Below the pieces are notes generated by a model. The model saw nothing but the letters and a program-made list of their open reading frames with translations, made no database searches and was not told the origin of the DNA. DNA of 64,000 nucleotides from Brevibacterium sp. S22 (GTDB lineage Bacteria > Actinomycetota > Actinomycetes > Actinomycetales > Brevibacteriaceae): the NCBI RefSeq assembly GCF_004745485.1, contig NZ_RHFG01000018.1, positions 1-64,000 on the forward strand, written 5' to 3'. Made by a program: the position numbers and the translations under genes. This document shows, piece by piece, positions 43,632 through 51,855 of this stretch (its first letter is position 1; each line of letters starts with the position of its first letter).

Positions 43632-44575
43632 GCTTCCACCCAGGCTCCGTCGAGGGCGGCCTTCTCCTCATCACTCAGCTGCATCTGCGTGCCGGCCAGC
43701 AGCTCGGTGAGCTGTTCGGGCACCCGCGCCGAGGCGATGGTCGAAGGAATGAAATCGTGGCTGAGCTGCCAGGCGATGGCAGTGGCCGTCATCGTCGCGT
43801 TGTGGGTCGAGGCGACATCGTGGAGGACCTCGAGGGCGCCGAGTGCATTCTGGTCCTCAACGAATCCTGCGACTCGTTCGCCGCGGACGCTGCCTGTGGC
43901 GTCTCCACCGGTGTGCTTGCCGGTGAGGAACCCGGAAGCCAACGAGTGGAAGGGCAGTTCGGCGATCCCTTCGGAGCGCAGGTATGCCTGCTTCTGTTCG
44001 TCGACGGCAGCGCGGGAGACGAGGTTGAACCGGTCCTGGACGACGCGGTAGCAGGCCAGGGAGAACTTCGTGGAGATCTTCCTCGCCGACCGCAGCCGGT
44101 CGAGACTGAAATTCGAGGCGCCGAGGTAGCTGACCTTGCCGGAGCGGACGAGAGCGTCGAAGGTCTCGGCGACGGCGACCTGGTCGACCTCGTCGTCATC
44201 GACATGGGCGTAGTAGACATCGATGTGATCGGTGCCCAGGCGACGCAGCGAATCGTCGACGCAGTCGCGGATGTTCGCCGGATCGAGGCCCTTGTGCTTC
44301 GGGTGCATGCCGACCTTCGTCGCGATGACCATCTCATCGCGGTTGCCGCGCGACTTCATCCATTCGCCGATGATCGTCTCCGACTCTCCGCCGGAGTTGC
44401 CGTCGACCCAGGCCGAGTACGCATCGGCGGTGTCGATGAAGTTTCCGCCGGCTGCAGCGTAGGCATCGAGGACAGCGAAGCTCTGATCTCGGTCCGCTCC
44501 CCAGCCGAAGGGATTGCCGCCCAGCTGAAGTGGATGGACGGAGAGATCGGTATCTGCCAATTGCACACGTGTCAT
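43628..44575 (-). CDS. Aldo/keto reductase
   Basis: NADPH-dependent oxidoreductase with a TIM-barrel fold, 315 residues. The catalytic tetrad of the family can be followed: Asp in NFIDTADAYS, Tyr in the same segment, Lys in IATKVGMHP, and His in DVYYAHVDDD. C-terminal nucleotide-binding residues SDDFIPSTIASARVPEQL-like are present. It starts at an ATG at 44573-44575 with TAGGCT seven bases upstream (leaderless arrangement), making it the first gene of an AKR-SRPBCC-tsaD-NUDIX transcription unit. Physiological substrate unknown. Confidence 0.93.
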   Translation of the reverse strand: MTRVQLADTDLSVHPLQLGGNPFGWGADRDQSFAVLDAYAAAGGNFIDTADAYSAWVDGNSGGESETIIGEWMKSRGNRDEMVIATKVGMHPKHKGLDPANIRDCVDDSLRRLGTDHIDVYYAHVDDDEVDQVAVAETFDALVRSGKVSYLGASNFSLDRLRSARKISTKFSLACYRVVQDRFNLVSRAAVDEQKQAYLRSEGIAELPFHSLASGFLTGKHTGGDATGSVRGERVAGFVEDQNALGALEVLHDVASTHNATMTATAIAWQLSHDFIPSTIASARVPEQLTELLAGTQMQLSDEEKAALDGAWVEA

Positions 44576-44582
44576 ATGCTCC

Positions 44583-44588
44583 AGCCTA
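44583..44588 (-). promoter_or_regulatory. -10 element of a probable leaderless promoter (aldo/keto reductase)
   Basis: Minus-strand TAGGCT ends 7 bases before the ATG at 44575; no Shine-Dalgarno sequence. Confidence 0.45.
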
Positions 44589-44669
44589 CCCTCCGAGGCA
44601 TACGGGACTGGGCCCGGTTCACGGTGAGATCCACCGCGAACCGAGCCCTGCTCGACCGGTTACGCACCC

Positions 44670-46922
44670 TCAGACGAGGTCGGAGGGATCGAGGCCGATG
44701 TGGCGGCGGATTCCCGACCGGATGCCGAACCCGGCCACGACCGCGACCGCCAGACCGGTGCCCATGACGATCCAGGCGCGCACAGGCACCTCGGACGCGG
44801 CCCGGACCTCTTCGGCCTCCTCGGCGAAGATCGTCTCATCGTCGAAGTCGCTGCCCTTGCCCGACTTCTTGTCACTGGAGCCCTTGCCTGCACCACCGGC
44901 AGAACCGCCTCCGCCTCCACCGGCTCCCGGCTGACCGCCGGCGCCCGGGGCGTTCTGTCCGGGTGCGCCGTTGCCTGCTGCCGCGTTGTAGTCCCCGGCA
45001 CCCGGTGAGTAGTCTCCGAGCGAGATGGTCATCGGTTCGGCCGGCTTGTAGGGATCGCGGACGCCGTCGGAGGTGAACCAGTACGAGTACTGGCCGGTCT
45101 TGTGCTGGAAATCGACGAAGTCCTGCGGGAAGGCGCCCCAGTGGTCGGAGTTCTCTCCGGACTTCTTCGCCTGCGCCGAGGCGTTCTCGTCCGAACCGCC
45201 GACTGCGCTGCCCGAGGACCCCGACTTGCCCTTGTTGTCGTACTTCACGCCGAGGTAGTCAGGGGTGGCCGTGATGTGACCGTCGTCGAGGAGTGCGTCG
45301 ATGTCGATGTTCTTGAAGTTCGCCATCGTGATCGACTCGGGCTTGAGCGTGATCCACTTCGAGGCGTCGAACATGTCGGCTCCGTAACCGCTGAGGCTGG
45401 CGACGAGCCGGCCCTTGCCATCGGCGTCGACTTCGAGCTTCGGGTCGGTCGCCGACCAGTAGGTCATGCCGCCGTAGAAGGCGACGGTGAAGCTGCCCTT
45501 CCACTGCACGGTCACACCGTCATCGGATTCGCTGACTTCGCCGTCCTTGATCGCCACCCGCGACTGCGTCCATGAGTCCTTGCGGGTAGTCGACACGGCT
45601 TCGCCCTTGGAGTCCTGGCACCGAGAGTCCCAGGAGGCCTCCTTGAACGTCGAGCCCGTCGGCTTCTCAATCGTCACGTTCCCGGACTTCGACTTGTAGA
45701 AACCGCCACCTCCGGAGGGCCAGACGCGGGCACTTCCGGAGTCCTTGGCCTTGCCGGCGGAGAGGAAGTTGCAGCCGCCGAAGAAGGCTCCACCGTTGGC
45801 CTCCTTATTCAGTGACCAGTACAGAGTAGCCGTGCCGTCATCGCCCGGGTCAACGGGCTGTCTCGGATTGTCATCGGGGTTCTCTGTGTGGTCTCCGTCA
45901 TCGGGTTCTTCGACCGGCTGGGAGTAGCTGACCTCGAGGTCGTTCGTCTTCTTGCGCGGTTGGATGGAGGTGCTCGCTCCGGCGGTGGTGTACCAGTACG
46001 AGTCCTGACCGGTCTCGACGTTGAAGTCGATCCAGTCCTGCGGCATCGCGCCCCACCAGGATTCGTTCTCCGCGGTCTTCTCGGACTGCAGATTGCGGCC
46101 GTCGGTGTCAGTCGACACACCGAGGTAGTCGGGGGTGAATTCGAAGCCGTCGTCGGTGACGTCGACTTCGCCCTGCTGGATTTCGACGATATCGCCGTCG
46201 CGAGCATCGAGTTTCTTCCAGATGCTCAGGTCGTCCATATCGGCGCCAAAGCCCGAATAGGTTCCCGTGATCGTGCCCTTGCCGTCCTTGACCTCGAGCT
46301 TCGGGTCGGAGATGGTCCAGTAGGTCATGCCGCCGTAGTAGGCGAAGGTCCAGGAGCCCTTCCATTGGATCGAGGCGTTGTTGTTCTTCGGGTCGACTGT
46401 TCCCTCACCATTGGTGATTCTCACCGTGTCGCCGGTGTGGTTGTTCTCGGCTTCGGCGTTGACCTTGCCGTTGACCAGCTCGCCTCCGCCGGTTTCGCAC
46501 CGTGTTTGGAATGTCGAGTACTTCCCGTTCTCCTTGACGATGGAGACGTTTCCGTCGGTGAAGTTGCCGGCTTTGTTCGTCTTGAACAGTGTGCCCGCGT
46601 CCTTGTCCGTCCAGATCCGAGCCATACCCGTGTCCCCGGCTTCACCGGCGGCCAGGTAGTTGCACCCGCCGAAGTAGGACCCGCCCGTGGATTCGTCGTT
46701 GACCGACCAGTCGAAGACCGCATCATCGATGTCGAGGGGACCGTCCGTATCCGGCGCATCATTTCCGGGATCCGCAGTCGAGGTCTCCCCTGGCACCGAA
46801 TACGGCGCGGTCACCGCTTGTGCGGGACCGGTGAGCCCGAATCCGAGCAGTGCCAGGGCCGCGATCCCGGCCGCGGTGCGTGTGAATATCCTGCCCCTGC
46901 GGGTGGATGTGTGAGTGTGCAT
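44670..46922 (-). CDS. HtaA-domain heme-uptake surface protein, membrane-anchored (two HtaA domains)
   Basis: 750 residues. Signal peptide MHTHTSTRRGRIFTRTAAG... ending GPAQA, then two HtaA-type domains (about residues 55-290 and 320-575). Each begins with a W-S-(V/L)-N segment, has YFGGCN or FFGGCN with a later RC pair that could form a disulfide, and contains YYGGMTYW or FYGGMTYW. Corynebacterial HtaA proteins bind heme at the surface. A Gly/Pro-rich linker (about 600-665) precedes one C-terminal membrane helix. The ATG at 46920-46922 gives a normal signal peptide; an ATG at 46973 overlapping the upstream stop (ATGA) is the alternative. Part of domain 1 (46120-46304) is identical to the other HtaA gene. 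Confidence 0.88.
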   Translation of the reverse strand: MHTHTSTRRGRIFTRTAAGIAALALLGFGLTGPAQAVTAPYSVPGETSTADPGNDAPDTDGPLDIDDAVFDWSVNDESTGGSYFGGCNYLAAGEAGDTGMARIWTDKDAGTLFKTNKAGNFTDGNVSIVKENGKYSTFQTRCETGGGELVNGKVNAEAENNHTGDTVRITNGEGTVDPKNNNASIQWKGSWTFAYYGGMTYWTISDPKLEVKDGKGTITGTYSGFGADMDDLSIWKKLDARDGDIVEIQQGEVDVTDDGFEFTPDYLGVSTDTDGRNLQSEKTAENESWWGAMPQDWIDFNVETGQDSYWYTTAGASTSIQPRKKTNDLEVSYSQPVEEPDDGDHTENPDDNPRQPVDPGDDGTATLYWSLNKEANGGAFFGGCNFLSAGKAKDSGSARVWPSGGGGFYKSKSGNVTIEKPTGSTFKEASWDSRCQDSKGEAVSTTRKDSWTQSRVAIKDGEVSESDDGVTVQWKGSFTVAFYGGMTYWSATDPKLEVDADGKGRLVASLSGYGADMFDASKWITLKPESITMANFKNIDIDALLDDGHITATPDYLGVKYDNKGKSGSSGSAVGGSDENASAQAKKSGENSDHWGAFPQDFVDFQHKTGQYSYWFTSDGVRDPYKPAEPMTISLGDYSPGAGDYNAAAGNGAPGQNAPGAGGQPGAGGGGGGSAGGAGKGSSDKKSGKGSDFDDETIFAEEAEEVRAASEVPVRAWIVMGTGLAVAVVAGFGIRSGIRRHIGLDPSDLV

Positions 46923-46969
46923 CGTGGTTTCTCGTCCGTTCTCGTCCCGCAGGACGGTCCGTGCGCGTG

Positions 46970-48328
46970 TCATGAGTTCGTCGTCGGGATGGTGGTGGTC
47001 TCGGCGTCGCCCGCGGCCACCCGGGTGAGAACCCGCGTGTCCTTGTGATCCTCCGGATCGCTCTCCCCCGCCGAGGCGGTCCCGCCGTCCCCCGAAGCCG
47101 TGCCGTCGGCGACCGGTCCGGCGGAGAGGGCGCTTCCGGTGTAGAAGCTCGGCGCCGAACCGACGTCGTCGCCTCCGCTGCGGTTCCCCGAGGACTTCCG
47201 GTCCTCGTCCTCGAAGAAGGCGATGACCTGCGGCGGGAGCTTGCCGTTGCCGGGGCCGAGACTCTGATGGTTCGCGTGCGCCACGGCACGGTCGGAGCCG
47301 CGTTCGAGCTTGGCCAGCTGCAGCTTCTTCTTCCGTTGGATCGCGAGTCGGCGTTTGGCCAGCTTGTGCTGGGTCCGGATCCGTTTGCGCTCGCGCCGGT
47401 CGCGTTCCTTCTCCATCGCCGCCGGGCTGACTCCCAGCAGCAGACTCTTGGCCGCGAGGTACCCGCCGATGCCGAACCCGAGGCCGATCGCGATGATCGA
47501 ACCGAGCACGAGCACTCCGGCGAGGATGGCGAAGAAGATCAGCCATGAGGTGCTCATCGGCGGTTCACTGGCCACCGGTGCCGCATTCGGGTTCTGCGCG
47601 GGGTCGACGGCCGGAGCGTCGCCCCCGCCGGAGCCCCCATCGTCCTTCTTCTCATCCTTGTTCTCGGACGACTTCCTCTCGTCATTCTCGTTCTTCTCCG
47701 CATCCTTGCCGGCGGCGGCACCGGAAGCGGCGAAGTCGACGGGGGTGAAGGATTCGTTGTTGGCGTTGTCGACGCCGTGGGCACCGATCGTGATGATCCC
47801 GCACTGGACCTCGCCGCAGTCGACCTCGGTCTCGTTCTGGGACCGGTCGTAGGTTGTGAACTTCTGGCCGGGGATCTTGATGGTTCCGCTCCAGGTGCCG
47901 TTCGCCGCGACTTCACCGCCATTGGCGGCATACGCCGTGCTTGAGCCGGGGAAGGTCACGAACAGCTGGTATCCGGCCGGTTTGGTCTCATCGTCGTACA
48001 CGTAGCGGTAGTTCGACCCTGTGACTCCGCCCTTGCTCGGCCGCCATCCGCCGGAAGCGTCGTCGACCCAGCCGAAGAGGACGTAGATTCCTCCGAACCC
48101 GCCTTCGACGGATTGGAAACCCGATCCCGAAAGCCCCAGTTCGGACTCACCATCGGCCTTCGGGGTGCCGGACACGGACACCTTCGGGGCCGCCTCGGCG
48201 GGGGTGGGGTTGAGCATCGTCGCCGTCAGGCCCACGGCCACGGCCAACAGCGCGGAGATCGTGATGAGCGCGAGGATCCGCTTCACCGGTACCGAGGCGA
48301 TGGTCCGGTTGAGTGCGTTGTCAAGCAT
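46970..48328 (-). CDS. Heme-locus membrane protein: extracellular Ig-like domain, one TM helix, basic cytoplasmic tail
   Basis: 452 residues. Signal peptide (cleavage near AEAA, about residue 46), then an Ig-like/neocarzinostatin-like domain (about 48-200: GLSGSGFQSVEGGFGGIYVLFGWVDD) with a Cys pair in VDCGEVQCG. A charged linker follows, then one membrane helix (about 257-290). The cytoplasmic part begins with a very basic helix (KERDRRERKRIRTQHKLAKR, about 305-340) and ends in a disordered tail. It lies 3 bp after hmuV and overlaps the htaA-like gene start, so it belongs to the heme operon, in the place of corynebacterial htaB/htaC but without an HtaA domain. Function unknown; a link to heme relay is inference. 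Confidence 0.75.
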   Translation of the reverse strand: MLDNALNRTIASVPVKRILALITISALLAVAVGLTATMLNPTPAEAAPKVSVSGTPKADGESELGLSGSGFQSVEGGFGGIYVLFGWVDDASGGWRPSKGGVTGSNYRYVYDDETKPAGYQLFVTFPGSSTAYAANGGEVAANGTWSGTIKIPGQKFTTYDRSQNETEVDCGEVQCGIITIGAHGVDNANNESFTPVDFAASGAAAGKDAEKNENDERKSSENKDEKKDDGGSGGGDAPAVDPAQNPNAAPVASEPPMSTSWLIFFAILAGVLVLGSIIAIGLGFGIGGYLAAKSLLLGVSPAAMEKERDRRERKRIRTQHKLAKRRLAIQRKKKLQLAKLERGSDRAVAHANHQSLGPGNGKLPPQVIAFFEDEDRKSSGNRSGGDDVGSAPSFYTGSALSAGPVADGTASGDGGTASAGESDPEDHKDTRVLTRVAAGDAETTTIPTTNS

Positions 48329-48331
48329 GGG

Positions 48332-49177
48332 TCAGTCTTCCTTTCGGCCGGCACGAACGGGCACGACCAGCGGTGCTCCGGTGTTCGGGTCGGCCAAGAT
48401 GGATACGGGGTAGTCGTAGACGTCGCTGATGCGGTCGGCGGTGAGCACCTCGGCGGGTGGACCGTCGGCGATGATCGATCCGTCGGAGATCATCGCGATC
48501 CGGTCCGCGTAGGCACCGGCGAGGTCGAGGTTGTGGACGATGATGACCACGGCTCCGCCGGTGGAGGCGTAGTCGCGGGCCTGCTGGAGGACGAGCTCCT
48601 GGTGGCGGATGTCCATCGGCGCGGTCGGTTCGTCGAGCAGCAGCGCCGGGGTCGCCTGCGCGAGCACCCGGGCCAGGGCCACGCGGGCCTTCTCACCTCC
48701 GGACAGGGAGGTGAACTTCCGGGCCGCGAACTGCACGGTCTCGGTCCGCGACATCGATCCGGCGACGATGAGGTCGTCGTGCTGGGATTCGCGCATGCCC
48801 GCCCACGGGGAGCGGCCCATCTCGACGACCTCGAGGACGGTGAACGGGAACGCCATTCCGATGTCCTGGAGGAGGACCGCCCGGCGCATCGCCAGTTCGC
48901 GGGTCGACCAGGAGTACTCCACCTCGTCGTCGATGAACACCTTCCCGGCTTCGAGTTCGACGTCGGCGGTGATGACGTTGACGAGCGTCGATTTGCCGGC
49001 ACCGTTGGGGCCGACGATGGCGAGCACCTCCCCGCACCGGATGTCGAGGTCGATGCCGTCGAGAATAGTGCGTTCGCCGAAGCTGACCTCGGCTCCGCGC
49101 ACGGAGATGATGGGTTTGCCGGCGACGGGGAAGTCCGGGCGGCGGACGGCTGATCTGCCTACGGTGATGATGCTCAT
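48332..49177 (-). CDS. hmuV: Heme ABC transporter ATP-binding protein
   Basis: ATPase of the FecE/HmuV type that powers heme (or siderophore) import, 281 residues. Walker A VGPNGAGKST (about residue 52), signature LSGGEKARVALARVLAQ, Walker B LLLDEPTAPMDIRHQE and H-loop VIIVHNLDLA. The ATG overlaps the permease stop by 4 bases. The short LDEPTAPMD instead of the common LDEPTSALD is typical of HmuV proteins. Confidence 0.93.
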   Translation of the reverse strand: MSIITVGRSAVRRPDFPVAGKPIISVRGAEVSFGERTILDGIDLDIRCGEVLAIVGPNGAGKSTLVNVITADVELEAGKVFIDDEVEYSWSTRELAMRRAVLLQDIGMAFPFTVLEVVEMGRSPWAGMRESQHDDLIVAGSMSRTETVQFAARKFTSLSGGEKARVALARVLAQATPALLLDEPTAPMDIRHQELVLQQARDYASTGGAVVIIVHNLDLAGAYADRIAMISDGSIIADGPPAEVLTADRISDVYDYPVSILADPNTGAPLVVPVRAGRKED

Positions 49178-50385
49178 GCCCAACCTCCGGATTCCTTGCG
49201 GCTGCGTCTGATGAGGTAGAAGAAGAACGGTCCGCCGACCAGCGAGGTGAGCATGCCGATCGGCAGATCGGCGAACTCGACGAGGGTGCGGGCGGCGAGG
49301 TCGGCGATCGAGAGCAGCACGGCACCGCCGAGCACGCTGGCCGGCAGCAGCAGCCGGTGGCCGGGGCCGATGATCATGCGGATGATGTGCGGGACGACGA
49401 GGCCGACGAAGGCGATGATCCCGCAGAATGCGACGGCCGCGGACACGAGCAGGGCGACGACGGCCATAACGATGATGCGCAGCCGTTCGACGTTGATGCC
49501 GACGTGGCGGGCGCTCTTCTCCCCGAGTGAGAGGATGTCGAGTCCCGGTGCCAGGGTCTGGGCGATGATGATCCCGAACACGATGAGCGGGAGGATGAGC
49601 CCGACCTGCGACCACAGGCTTCCGTTGAAGCTGCCCATCTGCCAGAACACGATCTGCTCCCTCGCCGAGGTGGGGGCGGCGAAGGTGATGTACGCGATCG
49701 CGGCCCCGGCGATCGCATTGACCGCGACACCCGTGAGCACGAGCGTGATCACCTCCGTGCGTCCGCCTGACCGGGAGACCGTGTAGACGATGAAGGTCGT
49801 GATCAGGCCGCTGACGAAGGCGAAGGTCGGGGTGGTGAACGCGCCGAGGAAGGACCAGCCGAAGAGGATCGAGGCGCTGGCCCCGACCGCGGCTCCGGAA
49901 GAGACTCCGACGACTCCGGGTTCGGCCAGTGGGTTGCCGAAGACACCCTGCATCATCGCCCCGGCCACGGCGAGCGCGGCACCGACGAGGACGGTCATGA
50001 CGACGCGGGGGAAGCGCACCTGCCACAGGGCCTCCTCACCGAAGTCATGGCTGGGTCCCGGCAGCCAGTCGAGTCCGACCTTGTTCAGAAGCGAACCGAC
50101 GACTTCGAGCGGTGGGATGAAGAGCTGACCGATCGCAGCTGAGAGCACGCAGGCGGCGATGAGGGCGATGATGAGGATGAGGAACAGGGTTCCTGCCCGC
50201 GCGGTGCGCTGACCGCGGATGCGTCCGAGGTCGAGGCCGTCGCCCTTTCCTGCGGGATTGAGACGGCTCGTCGGTTCAGCGCGGTTTCCTGCTGCGGAGT
50301 CGGCAGAGCTGTCACCACCCTCGCCGAGGCGGTCGCGGCGGGAGCGACGCAGTGAGCGGTCCCGTATCTCGGTGGACTCACTCAT
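49174..50385 (-). CDS. hmuU: Heme ABC transporter permease (FecCD family)
   Basis: Ten-helix permease of the BtuC/FecCD family, 403 residues. Hallmarks are RFPRVVMTVLVGAALAVAGAMMQGVFGNPLAEPGVVGVSSGA and the C-terminal FVGLVVPHIIRMIIGPGHR. An unusual hydrophilic N-terminal extension of about 60 residues (SESTEIRDRSLRRSRRDRLGEGGD...) precedes the first helix. Coupled by 4-base overlaps to hmuT and hmuV. Confidence 0.94.
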   Translation of the reverse strand: MSESTEIRDRSLRRSRRDRLGEGGDSSADSAAGNRAEPTSRLNPAGKGDGLDLGRIRGQRTARAGTLFLILIIALIAACVLSAAIGQLFIPPLEVVGSLLNKVGLDWLPGPSHDFGEEALWQVRFPRVVMTVLVGAALAVAGAMMQGVFGNPLAEPGVVGVSSGAAVGASASILFGWSFLGAFTTPTFAFVSGLITTFIVYTVSRSGGRTEVITLVLTGVAVNAIAGAAIAYITFAAPTSAREQIVFWQMGSFNGSLWSQVGLILPLIVFGIIIAQTLAPGLDILSLGEKSARHVGINVERLRIIVMAVVALLVSAAVAFCGIIAFVGLVVPHIIRMIIGPGHRLLLPASVLGGAVLLSIADLAARTLVEFADLPIGMLTSLVGGPFFFYLIRRSRKESGGWA

Positions 50386-51644
50386 GCCTCATCCTCTTCC
50401 AGTTCCTCATTGATCTCTTTCAGACGCTTTTCGATGGACTTCGGCGGATGGTCAGGGTGGTAGGCGAGCTCGGGGGCGTAGATCGCGGTGCCGAGTGCCG
50501 CGAGCACCTGTGCCGAACGCGGGCCGAAGCTCATCACCTCGTAGTCGCTCATGTCGACGAGCCGACGGTTCTTGCCCGCCGGCGTCTGTTTGATGCCGGG
50601 CAGTTCGAGGGCCTTGTCGATCCCTCCGACCGAGGCCAGTCCCAGGGTCATGACGATGATGACGTCCGGTGCTGCCTTGATGAGGGCCTCTGAGTTCGTC
50701 GGTGACATGCCTTCGAATCCGACTTCGGCGGCGACGTCGCGGGCGGAGACGGACTGGATGAGCGAATCTGCTCCGGAGCCGACCCCGAACCAGTAGTAGA
50801 TATTGCCTCGCAGGTAGAGGAAGACCGTCCGCGGGCGGTCGGCAGGATCCTCGGGAGCAAGCTTCGCGACTGCCTTCTGCGTGTCGTTGATCTCACGGAC
50901 GGTGCGTTCGGCGAGTTTGTCACCGAGCTCGGGCACACCGAGCGCCTCGGCGACCTCTCGGACCTGAGGACCGGCCGAGCGCACGCCCTCGGAGTAGGAC
51001 GAGGAGATGAAGATGACGGGGATGCCGGCGTTGCGCAGCTGCAGCTGTGCATCATAGGGGCCGATCGTCGTATCCGTGAGGATGACGTCGGGCGAGAGCG
51101 CGAGCACCGCCTCGGCGTTGATCTCGTGCCCGCCCTGGGTGATCAGCGGCAGCTGCTCGGCGCCGGGCACGAGCTGGGAGAAGTCGGTGGCGATGTCGCG
51201 GCCGACGAGGTTGCAGCCGAGGCCGAGGCCGACCACGGCGGCGGCGATCCCGCCGTTCTGGTTCATCGCCAGGATCCGGTCGGTCTTCTTCACCGTCTGC
51301 GCAGGACCATCGTTGCTCTTCACCGTCACCGGCAGATTCGCTTCGTGTGCGGCGGTGTCGGAGACCGGCGGGATCTCTCCGGCCTGGGTGTAGGCGGTCG
51401 TCTGCCCCGTGATCGCCGTCGGGTCCGGCAGCGCCGAACGGTCGACTTCGGGAACGTCGGGCATGTCCGGCGTCGATCGGGCGGGAGGCTGCTGACAGCC
51501 GCCCTCACTTTGGGCGTTGATCGATCCGATGTTGTGGATTCCGTTGTTCCATAACAGGATCGCCAGCACCAATCCCCCGGCGAACCAGGCGGTCCGGCGG
51601 AACGATCGGCGGCGCACAGTCCTGCGCAAAGACCACTTCTGCAT
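50382..51644 (-). CDS. hmuT: Heme-binding substrate receptor of the Hmu transporter
   Basis: Periplasmic-binding-like receptor (PF01497 helical-backbone type), 420 residues, that would hand heme to HmuUV. The binding core runs from about residue 120 (KKTDRILAMNQNGGIAAAVVGLG) with YLRG near residue 275, the region where corynebacterial HmuT carries Tyr/Arg heme contacts (assignment tentative). Unlike corynebacterial HmuT it has no lipobox: the N-terminus is 18 mostly Arg/Ser residues and one hydrophobic helix (AWFAGGLVLAILLW), then SEGGC, so it is probably held by an uncleaved anchor. First gene of hmuTUV, reading away from iron-box-like sites. Confidence 0.88.
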   Translation of the reverse strand: MQKWSLRRTVRRRSFRRTAWFAGGLVLAILLWNNGIHNIGSINAQSEGGCQQPPARSTPDMPDVPEVDRSALPDPTAITGQTTAYTQAGEIPPVSDTAAHEANLPVTVKSNDGPAQTVKKTDRILAMNQNGGIAAAVVGLGLGCNLVGRDIATDFSQLVPGAEQLPLITQGGHEINAEAVLALSPDVILTDTTIGPYDAQLQLRNAGIPVIFISSSYSEGVRSAGPQVREVAEALGVPELGDKLAERTVREINDTQKAVAKLAPEDPADRPRTVFLYLRGNIYYWFGVGSGADSLIQSVSARDVAAEVGFEGMSPTNSEALIKAAPDVIIVMTLGLASVGGIDKALELPGIKQTPAGKNRRLVDMSDYEVMSFGPRSAQVLAALGTAIYAPELAYHPDHPPKSIEKRLKEINEELEEDEA

Positions 51645-51672
51645 GAGTTACTCGAACATTCCTGAAAGTCAT

Positions 51673-51691
51673 TTAGTTAAGGCAAGGCTAT
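51673..51691. promoter_or_regulatory. DtxR/IdeR iron-box-like site 1
   Basis: TTAGTTAAGGCAAGGCTAT matches the consensus TTAGGTTAGGCTAACCTAA at about 13 of 19 positions by eye. It lies 29-47 bp upstream of hmuT and would place the heme transporter under iron repression. Confidence 0.5.
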
Positions 51692-51697
51692 ACATTC

Positions 51698-51716
51698 ATA
51701 AGTGAGGCTTACCTTG
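51698..51716. promoter_or_regulatory. DtxR/IdeR iron-box-like site 2
   Basis: ATAAGTGAGGCTTACCTTG matches the iron-box consensus at about 14 of 19 positions, including the core AGGCTTACCT. It lies between the divergent hmuT and htaA-like genes. A weaker third match begins TTAGGTTA at 51722-51740. Confidence 0.6.
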
Positions 51717-51855
51717 GCTTTTTAGGTTATGTCTGTGTAGTCTATATACCGTTCAGCGAATCCACAACTTCGGCTGATGATGAATCCAGGATCTTTTCGG
51801 ATGCCTGGCGGCACGCGGTCTTCGCCGTGTACGACGTTGAAAATGAGGAGAATCT

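Noticed and set aside
44670..47546. 958-codon reading of the first HtaA gene including upstream sequence
   Set aside because: The first about 200 codons overlap the membrane-protein gene in another frame and are Arg/Pro-rich; the signal peptide at 46922 marks the real start.
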